A stretch of DNA of 64,000 bases from VXRJ01 sp965246995 (lineage in GTDB: Bacteria > Acidobacteriota > Vicinamibacteria > Vicinamibacterales > UBA8438), in the NCBI GenBank assembly GCA_965246995.1, contig OZ252008.1:992001-1056000 (forward strand), in the 5' to 3' direction. How positions within the stretch are numbered: position 1 is the first letter of the stretch; every line of letters begins with the position of its first letter. The notes under the pieces were generated by a model that worked only from the letters and a program-made list of their open reading frames with translations, searched no databases and was not told where the DNA came from. The position numbers were made by a program, and so were the translations under genes. Below, piece after piece: positions 26,290-35,381 of this stretch.

Positions 26290-27183
26290 ATGGTGACCAT
26301 CCTTGTCGTGGACGACTCGGCGGCGGATCGGGAGCTGGCGCGGCATCTGCTCGAGCGGCAGTCGTGGGAAGTGCTGCAGGCGGAGCACGGACAGGCTGCG
26401 CTCGAGCGGATGGCCGAGGCCGAGGTCGACCTGGTGCTGACCGACCTGGTGATGCCGGAAATGGACGGGCTCGCCTTCGTCGAGCGAGCGACGGCCGACT
26501 ACCCGCTCGTGCCGGTGGTGCTGATGACCGCGCGGGGCAGCGAGGAGGTCGCAGTGCAGGCGCTCGAGGCGGGCGCGTCCAGCTACGTCCCGAAGAAGCT
26601 GCTCGCGCGCGACCTGCTCGAGGTGGTTGAGAGGATCCTGGAGACCTCGCGAGAACGGCGGAGCTACAAGCGCCTGCTCGGCCACCTGCAGAGCGCGTCG
26701 TTTGTCCTGGAGAACGACCTGGGTCTTATTGCTTCACTCGTGAGCTACCTGGTCGGCATTCTGCGCGACTCCGACCTGTTCGACGAATCGGACTGTCACG
26801 GCATCACGACCGCGCTCGACGAGGCGCTCACCAACGCCTACTTCCATGGCAACCTGGAAGTCTCCTCCGAGATCCGCGAACATGACCCGCGCGCCTACCG
26901 CGCCCTGGCGGAGAAGCGCCGCCAGATCGCGCCGTACCGTGACCGCCGCATCGTGGTCCGCGCCGGGTTGACGAAGGACGACGTGCGCTTCCTGATAACG
27001 GACGAAGGGAAGGGCTTCGAGGTCGAGGGGGTCCTGGATCCGACGCTGCCCGAGAACCTCATCCAGCCGAGCGGACGAGGCATCTTCCTGATGCGGACCT
27101 TCCTGGACGAGGTGACCTACAACGACGTCGGCAACGCGGTGACGCTCGTGAAGCGCCGACCGTCGACGCCGCGGCAGGATTGA
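26290..27183 (+). CDS. Response regulator with RsbW-like HATPase output domain
   Basis: This 297-aa protein joins a receiver domain (VTILVVDDSAADRELARHLL; phospho-Asp in LVLTDLVMPEMDG; PKK) to a C-terminal HATPase_c_2 domain of the anti-sigma-factor kinase type. The ATPase N box is DEALTNAYFHGNLEV and the G boxes are LITDEGKGFEV and SGRGIFLMRTFLDEV. Such ATPases phosphorylate anti-anti-sigma factors in partner switching. It follows the hybrid kinase after 4 bases, so the HPt domain of that kinase is the likely phosphodonor. No STAS or sigma-factor gene is adjacent; the target must lie elsewhere. Confidence 0.88.
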   Translation: MVTILVVDDSAADRELARHLLERQSWEVLQAEHGQAALERMAEAEVDLVLTDLVMPEMDGLAFVERATADYPLVPVVLMTARGSEEVAVQALEAGASSYVPKKLLARDLLEVVERILETSRERRSYKRLLGHLQSASFVLENDLGLIASLVSYLVGILRDSDLFDESDCHGITTALDEALTNAYFHGNLEVSSEIREHDPRAYRALAEKRRQIAPYRDRRIVVRAGLTKDDVRFLITDEGKGFEVEGVLDPTLPENLIQPSGRGIFLMRTFLDEVTYNDVGNAVTLVKRRPSTPRQD

Positions 27184-27228
27184 CAGGACCCCCGCAAGCG
27201 AGTGCGAGAGCGGGCCGTGACCGGCGCG

Positions 27229-29340
27229 TCAGCGCGTCGCGTCCCGGAACACCTGGTCGCAAGCACGCTGGAACCGGCGGTCAAGCGCCACGGCATCGCC
27301 GCCACCGACGGAGCCGAGCCGACGGCGCGCAGCAACAAGCCGCTTCACTTCGTCATGTGCCGCGCGCTGCCTGGCGATATCGTCAGCCCTCTGCCCCATC
27401 GTGTTGGCCGCCATCCGCTCCCGCCACTTCCGCGCGAGGAGCTCGGCGGGAGAGGCCACGGCGGTATCGTTAGACGTCGCCATGCCAGCCGGCAGCAGCT
27501 TCTCGGCCTGTTCACACAGCTCCTTGAGCCGCGTGAGTTGTTGCGAGGGATCGATCGCGGGCGGGGCCGGTCGCTTGCCTTCCTTGAGGCGGTCGAACAG
27601 CACGTCGCACGCTGCCCGAAAACGCTTCCAGACCGCTTCCGATTTCGAGCGGCGGATCGGTCCTATCGCCCTCCATTCCGTCTGGGCCCGTTTCGCCTCG
27701 TCGATCGCGGCAGTCAGATCCTCGGCATCGGCGAGTCCCTCGATCCGCTCGCACAACGCCATCTTCTTCGCGTAGTTCTCGGCCCAGACCCGGCGGCGTT
27801 TCAGGTTCTTCGCCTGCGCCTCCTTCTGCGCCGTGAAGTACGCCTCGCACCGCGGATAAACCCGATCGTGCGCCGCCTTGAAACGCTCCCAGAGCGGCTG
27901 GCCGCGCTCCTTCGGCACGTCGGCGGCCAATCGCCAACGCTTCATGATGTCGGTGAAGGCGCTGGCCAAAGCGGCGTCGTCTTTCTGCGCCCCGTCTTCC
28001 GAACCGAGCACCTCCATCTCGCGGCAGAGCGATTCCTGCACACCCAGGTTGGCCCACTGCTGCCAGTCGGCGAACTCGCGCAGCTCGCGCACCGTGATGG
28101 TCAGCTTGCTGACGCGGTCGCGGAGCTTCCGGGTAATCGCCTCGCGGTCGTGCCGTGACGGCAGCGGCGGCATCTCCTTGAGCGCCTGCCGTGCCCACCG
28201 CAGCAGGCGTTCCGCCTCGCCGAGCGATACGGTCTTCTCCGCCGCCATGACCGTCGCGACCCGATCGAGCAGTCCCTCGAGTTGCGTCAGGTTGTCGCGA
28301 GCCTCCTGCTTGCGCGCCGCCTTCACGTCCGCCGCGGTCCGTCTGCGCTCCGCTTCCTCTGCCGCCGCCGCCTGCCGTCGCGCTTTCTCGGCGGCTGCCT
28401 CAGCGGCCGCCTCGGCCGCTTGCTGCTCGGCCGCACGCCGCGCTTCAACCGCCATGTGGTCCAGCGCCAGCAGCCGATCCTCCACCGCGGTGCGCGCCTG
28501 GGCGAAGCGTTCACCGACCTCTGCGGCCATCGGCCCATCGAGATTCGACCAGGTCTCCAGAATATCGTCGAGGTCCCGGCGTCCCTGCCCCAGATCGGTC
28601 ATCGATACCGCGAGCGATTCCAGCCGTTCGCACGCGGCAACGCCCACCGTCGGATCCGGTTCCGGCGCGGGCGCGCTCTCCGGCTCGTCCGGTTCGGCGC
28701 GCTCCTCGAGTTCCACACGCGCCCATCGGACAGACGCCTTGCTGCGCGCGTTGCGGGCGATCAGATCGAGTGTGGCGGCATCGACGGTGCCGGCGGCGAG
28801 CCGTTCGCACGCCGCAACCGCCGGTCCCTTTAATTCCGCCTTGGTCGCGACGGCCAGCAATTCCTCCCCGCTTGCGATCCGGGCGACGGCGGCGACCGCC
28901 ATGTCCGTCCGGGTCGCGCGGCGCGCAATGGACCCGAGTGTCGCCTCGTCAGTCACCCGTTCGAGCGCCGCACGCGCCACCACCTCCGACTTTGCGGACC
29001 GCGCCACCGCGGCAAGGTCACGCTCGTCGGTCAGCACCTCGAACGCGTCGGTCATGTCGATGTCGTCGGCTGCCTCGATCAACGTTGCCCGCACGCCCTC
29101 CATTGCCTCGGCGCGTGCGGCCGCGTCATCCCCCGGGTCGCGGAGAAACGCGACGAGCGTCCGGAGATTGGGCATCTGCTCCACGGCAGCGAGACGCACC
29201 TCGGGGGCGGAATCCTCGCGCGCGATTTCGATCAGCAGACTGCCCGCGTCGTCGTCCAGGCCACGCACGGCCGAGACCCGCACGGACGGGTCCTCGCTCT
29301 GCCAGGCTGGCTGCGAGCGAAGTCGTTCAAGTAGCTTCAT
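27229..29340 (-). CDS. DUF349 repeat protein with N-terminal HEAT-like region
   Basis: This 703-aa cytoplasmic protein starts with HEAT-type repeats (DPSVRVSAVRGLDDDAGSLL, PEVRLAAVEQMPNLRTLVA and several AARAALERVTDEATL units). A charged coiled coil follows (EAARRAAEQQAAEAAAEAAA and on). Several DUF349 units end it: PLWERFKAAHDRVYPRCEAY, TEWRAIGPIRRSKSEAVWKR. DUF349 proteins have no settled function. The upstream spacer to the cyclophilins (29341-29584) has CATAAT facing this gene and an isolated TTGACA facing the other way; neither forms a complete promoter by eye. Confidence 0.8.
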   Translation of the reverse strand: MKLLERLRSQPAWQSEDPSVRVSAVRGLDDDAGSLLIEIAREDSAPEVRLAAVEQMPNLRTLVAFLRDPGDDAAARAEAMEGVRATLIEAADDIDMTDAFEVLTDERDLAAVARSAKSEVVARAALERVTDEATLGSIARRATRTDMAVAAVARIASGEELLAVATKAELKGPAVAACERLAAGTVDAATLDLIARNARSKASVRWARVELEERAEPDEPESAPAPEPDPTVGVAACERLESLAVSMTDLGQGRRDLDDILETWSNLDGPMAAEVGERFAQARTAVEDRLLALDHMAVEARRAAEQQAAEAAAEAAAEKARRQAAAAEEAERRRTAADVKAARKQEARDNLTQLEGLLDRVATVMAAEKTVSLGEAERLLRWARQALKEMPPLPSRHDREAITRKLRDRVSKLTITVRELREFADWQQWANLGVQESLCREMEVLGSEDGAQKDDAALASAFTDIMKRWRLAADVPKERGQPLWERFKAAHDRVYPRCEAYFTAQKEAQAKNLKRRRVWAENYAKKMALCERIEGLADAEDLTAAIDEAKRAQTEWRAIGPIRRSKSEAVWKRFRAACDVLFDRLKEGKRPAPPAIDPSQQLTRLKELCEQAEKLLPAGMATSNDTAVASPAELLARKWRERMAANTMGQRADDIARQRAAHDEVKRLVAARRRLGSVGGGDAVALDRRFQRACDQVFRDATR

Positions 29341-29584
29341 CGGGCTGACAGGTGGACAGGTCCCCGTGGATTATGCATACTCTGGGCCAGTTTTGACAGA
29401 TGCGGCAGATTGGGGCAAAGGAGCCGTAAACAGGACCTTTCCGGCTTGATCGGGGCAGCGAGCGCCTCCCGGGCGCCGGACACAACCCCGGTCATTTGGA
29501 TCCGGAATTCAGGATCTTGAACATCCCGAACACGGTGGGAAGCAGGGAGACGCGGTCACGGCCGACCGCAAAGGAGCAGTACCG

Positions 29585-30157
29585 ATGTCGTTTCGCAGAG
29601 CAATCATCGGCGGCATTTTGGGCATCATGACCATGGCGGCACCAGGACAGGCGGCGGCGCAGAACCCGGTTGTGGTGATGGAGACCACCTTGGGCAACAT
29701 CACCATCGAACTGTTGCAGGACGAGGCACCGATCACCGTAGAGAACTTTCTCCAATATGTCGATGACGGCTTCTACGCGGGAACCGTCTTCCACCGGGTG
29801 ATCGAGGGCTTCATGGTCCAGGGAGGCGGACTGACCGCCAACCTGAGCGAGAAACAGCCCCGCGCACCGATCAAGAACGAGGCGGACAACGGGATCAGCA
29901 ACGAGCGGGGAACCCTCTCGATGGCAAGGACCAACGTGGTCGACAGCGCCACCGCGCAGTTCTTCATCAACACGGTCAACAACGCGCGCAGCCTCGACCA
30001 TCAGGGCCCCCAGAACTACGGGTACGCCGTCTTCGCCCGCGTGACCGAAGGACTGGATGTCGTGGACAAGATTGCCGGCGTCGCGACGGGACGTCAGGGA
30101 CCGCACCAGAACGTCCCCGTCGAGGCGATCACCATCACTGGCGTTACGCGACAGTAG
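29585..30157 (+). CDS. Exported peptidyl-prolyl cis-trans isomerase (cyclophilin)
   Basis: This 190-aa protein has a signal peptide (IIGGILGIMTMAAPGQAAA) and a compact bacterial PpiA-type cyclophilin domain. Active-site residues are present in VFHRVIEGFMVQGGGL (Arg, Phe, Gln) and TAQFFINTVNN (Phe). It would speed proline isomerisation during folding in the periplasm. AAGGAG precedes the ATG with good spacing. A second cyclophilin follows 10 bases after its stop, evidently a tandem duplicate. Confidence 0.93.
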   Translation: MSFRRAIIGGILGIMTMAAPGQAAAQNPVVVMETTLGNITIELLQDEAPITVENFLQYVDDGFYAGTVFHRVIEGFMVQGGGLTANLSEKQPRAPIKNEADNGISNERGTLSMARTNVVDSATAQFFINTVNNARSLDHQGPQNYGYAVFARVTEGLDVVDKIAGVATGRQGPHQNVPVEAITITGVTRQ

Positions 30158-30167
30158 GCGTCGCCCG

Positions 30168-30782
30168 ATGACCCGTCCCGTCCCGGTCCGTTCGTTCTCC
30201 GCCCTCGTCGCCATTATCGCCCTTCTCGCCGTTGCCGGCCCGCTGCCGGCTGCGGCGCAGGAACCGCCCCCCAACCCGCAGGTTGTCGTGGAGACCACGC
30301 TGGGTGACTTCACCATCGAACTGCTCCGGGCCGACGCACCGGTATCCGTCTCCAACTTTCTGACCTACGTGCTGGCGGGGTACTACGACAACACCATCTT
30401 CCATCGGGTAATCCGCGGCGTGATCATTCAGGGCGGGGGGCTGACCGCAGACCTGATGCCGAAGGTCGAAGGGCTGCGGGGCGGCATTCTGAACGAGGCC
30501 ACCAACCGGGTTTCCAACCGGCGCGGAACTGTCGCCGTGGCGCGGCTGGCCGAACCGAACTCTGGTCGTGCGCAGTTCTTCGTCAACGTCGGCCATAACG
30601 ACTCGTTCAATCACCGGAACGTGACGAGCCAGGGTTACGGTTACGCGGTCTTCGGCCGGATCGTTGACGGCATGGATGTGGTCGACGACATCTCGCGCGT
30701 GCGCACCACGCGCGTCGACCGTCTGGACGACGTACCGCGCGATCCGGTCGTGATCAATACCATCCGTCGGGTTGAGCCGTAG
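30168..30782 (+). CDS. Exported cyclophilin, tandem paralogue
   Basis: This 204-aa protein has a signal peptide (SALVAIIALLAVAGPLPAAA) and the same cyclophilin fold as its upstream neighbour. It keeps the Arg and Gln of the active site in IFHRVIRGVIIQGGGL. The phenylalanine usually found in the GFM segment is replaced (GVI), so substrate preference or activity may differ. RAQFFVNVGHND retains the inner Phe. It sits 10 bases after the first gene, so it is co-transcribed. Divergence after duplication is inferred from the lower similarity outside the core. Confidence 0.92.
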   Translation: MTRPVPVRSFSALVAIIALLAVAGPLPAAAQEPPPNPQVVVETTLGDFTIELLRADAPVSVSNFLTYVLAGYYDNTIFHRVIRGVIIQGGGLTADLMPKVEGLRGGILNEATNRVSNRRGTVAVARLAEPNSGRAQFFVNVGHNDSFNHRNVTSQGYGYAVFGRIVDGMDVVDDISRVRTTRVDRLDDVPRDPVVINTIRRVEP

Positions 30783-30848
30783 CCTGGATCCTCCGCCGCC
30801 GGCGCCTGCCGGTCCCTGCCGCGGGCGAAACGGGTGAGAATAGGCGCC

Positions 30849-33668
30849 ATGCTTTCTCCGTCACGCCACGGCTCCAGCGTGGAGGAACGGGTTCTCGATG
30901 TCATCGCCGAGCTGGCGAGTGAACTGCGCGGCGGCGCGGACGGCGGTGCGATCGATCTCAAGCCCGGCGACTCCCTCGAACGCGACCTGGGAATCGGCAG
31001 TCTCGAACGGGTCGAGTTGCTGATCCGCCTTGAGCGGGCGTTCGGCGTCCGCCTGGGCGACGAGGCCATGCAAGAGGCCGAAACGCCGGCCGACCTGGCA
31101 GCGGCGATTGCCCAGGCGGCGGACGCACCGGCGGTTGCGCATGCGGCGGACGTCGCGACGCGCGTGCCGACCACTGCCGCGACAATGGGTGGCGCGACAG
31201 GCGGCGCCGCAATCCGCGCGCGGACCATCGTCGAAGCGCTCGCCTGGCATGTCGAGCGAACGCCCGAACGCGTTCACATCCATCTGCGCGAAGACAACGG
31301 CGACGAGACCCCGCTGACATACGGCTGGCTCTGGGACGAAGCGCGCGCGGTCGCGGGCGGTCTGACCTCACGCGGACTCGGGCGGGGCGACCGCGTCGCC
31401 ATCATGCTTCGGACCGAACGCTCCTTCTTCCCCATCTTCATCGGCACGCTGATGGCGGGCTGCGTTCCGGCGCCGCTCTACCCGCCGTTCCGCGCCGACC
31501 GGATCGAGGAGTACGCCACGCGCCAGGTGGCGATCCTGCGCAACGCTGGCGCCCGGCTCCTCGTGGCGTTCCCCGAGGTGCAACCGGTGGCGGGACTCTT
31601 GAAACAGCAAGTCCCGTCGCTGGACGCCGTCGTCGGCGTCGATGCGTTCGCCGGCGAGCCGCAACGCCCGAGGCAGACGACCTCTGACGACCCGGCCCTC
31701 ATCCAGTACACCTCCGGAAGCACCGGAGACCCCAAGGGAGTGCTGCTCACCAACGCGAACCTGCTGGCCAACATCCGCGCGATCGTCGACCGGCTGCACT
31801 TCACGCCGGACGACATCGGTGTGAGTTGGCTTCCGCTCTACCATGACATGGGGTTGATCGGCGCCTGGCTCGGCACACTCTACGCCGGCGTCCCGCTCGC
31901 CCTGATGTCGCCGCTGGCATTCCTCGCGCGTCCGGTGCGCTGGCTACAAGCGCTCTCGACACACCGGGGAACCATTTCACCGGCGCCCAACTTCGCGTAC
32001 GACCTCTGCGTCTCGCGGATTGCCGAAGACGAACTGGAGGGATTGAACCTGCGTTCGGTCCGCGCGCTGCTGAACGGATCCGAGGCGGTTTCGCCCGACA
32101 CGCTCCGGCGCTTCGCGGAACGGTTCGAGCCGTACGGACTCGACCCGAACGTGCTCTTCCCGGTCTACGGGCTGGCCGAATGCTCGGTCGGCCTGGCGAC
32201 GCCGACGGTCGGCACGCGGTTCCGGATCGATCGGATCGACCGCGAGCGGTACCAGGGTCCCGGAGAGGCGACAGCGGCGGCAACGGACGACGCCCACGCT
32301 CTCGAATTCGTCTCGTGTGGCCGTGCTTTGCCCGGTCACGAAGTAGCGGTCGTGGACGACGGCAACATGCCGCTGCCGGAGCGTCGCCGGGGCCGGGTCC
32401 GCTTCCGCGGCCCGTCCGCAACGCGTGGCTACTTCCGTAACACGGAGGCGACCAACGCATTGATCGGCAGCGACGGCTGGCTCGAAACGGGCGACCTCGG
32501 CTATATCGCCGACGGCGATCTCTTTCTGACGGGGCGCGCGAAGGATCTGATCATCAAGGCGGGACGCAACCTCGCGCCGCCCGAGGCGGAACAACTGGCG
32601 AGCGGAGTGGAGGGCATCCGCGCCGGCTGCATCGCCGCGTTCGGCGTGCGCGACGAGGCGCGCGGAACGGAACAATTCATCATCGTCGCGGAGACCCGCG
32701 TCACCGGCGATGCGGCGCGCGTCAATCTCCGGAAGGCGGTGAATCGCGCGATCACCGGCGCCATGGATGTGGCACCGGATCGTATCGTGCTCGCGCCGCC
32801 CGGCTCGGTCCTCAAGACCTCGAGCGGGAAGATCCGCCGCAGCGCGACACGCGACGCCTGGTTGAGCGGGCAGATCGGCCGGGGGCGCGCCCACCTCGCC
32901 ACGCAGTGGATCCGCGTGGGCGCGGCGGCCGCGGGCGCGATGGCACGCCGCCAGGTTTCGCGCGCCTGGCACCTGCTCTTCACCGGCTACGCCTACACGC
33001 TCGTGTTCGGTACCGCCATCCCCGCCTGGGGGCTCTTGCGGTTCCGGCCAAGCGGCGAACCGTCAGACCGGCTCGTCGGCGGCTGGTTGCGCCTGGTGCT
33101 GTCGCTCGCGCGCTGTCCGATCGAAGTCGTGATGCCGGAGAGCGGACCGACCAAGTCACCGGTCGTCTTCGTCGCCAATCATGCCAGCTTCCTCGATCCA
33201 CCGCTGATGATGGCGGTGCTCCCGGTCGGGGTCCGGTTCGCGACGAAGGCGAAGCTGGCGCGCTACCCCATGGTGGGTCTCGCGATCCGCAAGGGGGGAC
33301 ACATCCGCCTGCACAAGACCGATCAGGCACAACGGATCGAGGAGGCGACCCGCATTCGCTCACCGCTCGATGCGGGTGAGGCGTTGTTCGTCTTTCCCGA
33401 GGGGACCTTCGATCGTGCGCCCCGCCTGCTCCCGTTCCGGCTAGGCGCCTTCCGCGCCGCCGTAGACGCCGGCTGCCCGGTCGTCCCGGTCGCCATCCAC
33501 GGCACCCGCCACATCTGGCCCGCCGATACCCTGCTGCTACGCCCCGGGCGGATCACCGTCACCTTCGGCGACCCAATCCACCCGAAGGGCACCGACTGGT
33601 CGGAAATCGTTCGGCTTCGCGACGAAGCGCGAACCTTCATCTCCACCCACTGCGGAGAACCGTGGTGA
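30849..33668 (+). CDS. ACP - fatty acyl-AMP ligase - PlsC acyltransferase fusion
   Basis: This is a three-domain protein of 939 aa. Residues about 10-90 form an acyl carrier protein with the phosphopantetheine serine S51 in LGIGSLERVELLIRL. Residues about 120-690 are a long-chain fatty acyl-AMP ligase (IQYTSGSTGDPKGVLLTNAN, PVYGLAECSVG, TGDLGYIADGDLFLTG). Residues about 720-939 are a PlsC-type acyltransferase with HX4D in NHASFLDPP (H778, D783) and FPEGTFDR. It should activate free fatty acids, load them on its own ACP and esterify them to a lysophospholipid-like acceptor. The order differs from Aas, where PlsC is N-terminal. GTG at 30834 is an alternative start; GAGAAT ends 7 bases before the ATG chosen here. 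Confidence 0.88.
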   Translation: MLSPSRHGSSVEERVLDVIAELASELRGGADGGAIDLKPGDSLERDLGIGSLERVELLIRLERAFGVRLGDEAMQEAETPADLAAAIAQAADAPAVAHAADVATRVPTTAATMGGATGGAAIRARTIVEALAWHVERTPERVHIHLREDNGDETPLTYGWLWDEARAVAGGLTSRGLGRGDRVAIMLRTERSFFPIFIGTLMAGCVPAPLYPPFRADRIEEYATRQVAILRNAGARLLVAFPEVQPVAGLLKQQVPSLDAVVGVDAFAGEPQRPRQTTSDDPALIQYTSGSTGDPKGVLLTNANLLANIRAIVDRLHFTPDDIGVSWLPLYHDMGLIGAWLGTLYAGVPLALMSPLAFLARPVRWLQALSTHRGTISPAPNFAYDLCVSRIAEDELEGLNLRSVRALLNGSEAVSPDTLRRFAERFEPYGLDPNVLFPVYGLAECSVGLATPTVGTRFRIDRIDRERYQGPGEATAAATDDAHALEFVSCGRALPGHEVAVVDDGNMPLPERRRGRVRFRGPSATRGYFRNTEATNALIGSDGWLETGDLGYIADGDLFLTGRAKDLIIKAGRNLAPPEAEQLASGVEGIRAGCIAAFGVRDEARGTEQFIIVAETRVTGDAARVNLRKAVNRAITGAMDVAPDRIVLAPPGSVLKTSSGKIRRSATRDAWLSGQIGRGRAHLATQWIRVGAAAAGAMARRQVSRAWHLLFTGYAYTLVFGTAIPAWGLLRFRPSGEPSDRLVGGWLRLVLSLARCPIEVVMPESGPTKSPVVFVANHASFLDPPLMMAVLPVGVRFATKAKLARYPMVGLAIRKGGHIRLHKTDQAQRIEEATRIRSPLDAGEALFVFPEGTFDRAPRLLPFRLGAFRAAVDAGCPVVPVAIHGTRHIWPADTLLLRPGRITVTFGDPIHPKGTDWSEIVRLRDEARTFISTHCGEPW

Positions 33669-33698
33669 GACCAAGCTGGTTCATCGCGGTTGTCATTC

Positions 33699-34199
33699 TC
33701 AGTCCGCTTCGTCGGCGAGTCGGCGAAGCGAATCGCCGGTGAGCCGCCACACGGTCCACTCGTCCATCGGAACCGCACCGGCACGCCGGTAGGACCGCAT
33801 CGCCAGCTCATTCCAGTCGAGGACCGACCATTCGAACCGGCCGCAGTCGCGCTCGACCGCGATGCGGGCGAGATGTGCAAGGAGGCGCCGGCCGTAGCCC
33901 TTCCCACGATGGGCGGGAGGGACGTAGAGATCCTCCAGGTAGAGGCCGGGCTGGGCCAGGAACGTGGAGAAGGTGTGGAAGTAGAGCGCGAATCCGACCG
34001 GCTCTCCATCCATTCGCGCTACCACGGCCTCGGCGTAGGGTGGATTGCCGAAGAGTGCGCGCTCCATCATCGCCTCGGTCGCCACGACCGCGTCGGAGAG
34101 TTTCTCGTAGTCCGCCAGCTCGCGAATGAGCGCGAGAATCAGCGGGACATCGGCGGGCGTAGCCGGGTCGATCCGAAGCAGTGCGTCAGTCTGCGCCAT
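33699..34199 (-). CDS. GNAT-family N-acetyltransferase
   Basis: This is a 166-aa acetyl-CoA-dependent acetyltransferase. It shows the GNAT acetyl-CoA loop in LYVPPAHRGKGYGRRLLAHL and the substrate-side strands ALYFHTFSTFLAQPGLYLED. The latter resembles spermidine/diamine acetyltransferases of the SSAT type (FYFNFSTF.G..G.YLEDL). The substrate is probably a small amine or amino acid; this is inferred from that resemblance only. The start is the ATG giving MAQTDALLRIDPATP. It is 16 bases downstream of the PLP enzyme on the same strand and converges with the ACP-ligase fusion. Confidence 0.85.
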   Translation of the reverse strand: MAQTDALLRIDPATPADVPLILALIRELADYEKLSDAVVATEAMMERALFGNPPYAEAVVARMDGEPVGFALYFHTFSTFLAQPGLYLEDLYVPPAHRGKGYGRRLLAHLARIAVERDCGRFEWSVLDWNELAMRSYRRAGAVPMDEWTVWRLTGDSLRRLADEAD

Positions 34200-34215
34200 A
34201 ACGGCCGGATTCCGG

Positions 34216-35373
34216 TCAGGTGGACAGGCGCTGGAACGCCTGCTCGATGTCGGCGACAAGATCCTCGGCCGCCTCGATGCCGACCGAGAACCGCACCAGG
34301 TCATCCGGCACGGGAGATCCGGGCCCCTCCGCCATGCGGCGATGCTCCGCCAGGCTCTCGACCCCGCCGAGCGACGTCGCGTTATGGAACAGCCGGAGCG
34401 ATCGGACCACGCGCGCCGCCGCTTCGGCGCCGCCCGCCATCCGCATCGAGACGACCGCGCCAAAGCCCCCCTCCATCTGGCGCGCCGCAATCGCATGCCC
34501 CGGGAACGTGGGCAAGCCGGGATAGCGCACTTCCGCCACCGCCGGGTGGCCGACGAAGGTCTCGGCGATCTGCTGCGAGCTCTGCGCCGACCGCGTGACG
34601 CGCAGGCAGACGGTCCGCATGCCGCGCAGCAGCAACCAGCTCTCGAAAGGACCGAGCACGGCACCGCGAAACGACCGTTCGCGCCGGCATGCCCTCCAGA
34701 AGTCGTCTTCCTGCGCGGTGACGAGCGCGCCCGCGAGCACGTCGGAGTGACCGTTGAGTTGCTTCGTGGCGGAATGCATCACGAGGTCCGCGCCATGCTC
34801 GATGGGACGGGTCAGGACGGGCGTCGGCACCGTGTTGTCGACCGCGAGGCGGGCGCCTGCTTCGTGCGCGAGATGGGCGGCCGCGCTCAGGTCGGTGATG
34901 AGCCCACCCGGGTTGGCGGGGGTCTCGATCCAGACAATACGCGTCTGGCCGGGACGGAGCGCAGCGCGCAACGCATCGAGATCTCCGTTTGGCACGAGGT
35001 CCAGGACGAAACGCTTCCGTTCGTGCTGCATCTCGAGCCAGCGGCGAAGCATCCAGTACATCTCGACCGGGGCCACGACATGCGCCCCGATCTCAAGGGT
35101 CTCGAACGCGCTGATCGCTGCCGACACGCCGGCACTGAAGAGCATCGCCGCGCGCCCGCCCTCGAGCGTGGCGAGCAGTTGCTCGGGCGGTTCGTACGTC
35201 GGATTCTGATCGCGTGTGTAGACGCGTCCAGCGGTTGCCGTGCCGTCGGCCGCGCGCTGGTACTGGACCGCGGGGTGGACCGGCGGCACCAGCCCGCCGG
35301 TGACCGGATCAACCCATCCGTCCGCCTGGGCGGCGACGGTGGAAGGCTGTTGATTCGGTGGGAGATGAGACAT
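34216..35373 (-). CDS. PLP-dependent transsulfuration-type enzyme (Cys/Met metabolism family)
   Basis: This is a 385-aa fold-type I PLP enzyme of the cystathionine gamma-synthase/lyase family. The PLP lysine is in MHSATKQLNGHSDVLAGAL. Other family marks are YTRDQNPTYEPPEQLLATLE (phosphate-binding YTR) and LAVDNTVPTPVL. The exact reaction (gamma-synthase, gamma- or beta-lyase, or O-acetylhomoserine sulfhydrylase) cannot be fixed without active-site alignment. The start ATG is taken where homology to the family begins; no clear Shine-Dalgarno is seen. It lies 8 bases after the MATE exporter stop, so the two are probably co-transcribed. Confidence 0.88.
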   Translation of the reverse strand: MSHLPPNQQPSTVAAQADGWVDPVTGGLVPPVHPAVQYQRAADGTATAGRVYTRDQNPTYEPPEQLLATLEGGRAAMLFSAGVSAAISAFETLEIGAHVVAPVEMYWMLRRWLEMQHERKRFVLDLVPNGDLDALRAALRPGQTRIVWIETPANPGGLITDLSAAAHLAHEAGARLAVDNTVPTPVLTRPIEHGADLVMHSATKQLNGHSDVLAGALVTAQEDDFWRACRRERSFRGAVLGPFESWLLLRGMRTVCLRVTRSAQSSQQIAETFVGHPAVAEVRYPGLPTFPGHAIAARQMEGGFGAVVSMRMAGGAEAAARVVRSLRLFHNATSLGGVESLAEHRRMAEGPGSPVPDDLVRFSVGIEAAEDLVADIEQAFQRLST

Positions 35374-35381
35374 GCGAACGC

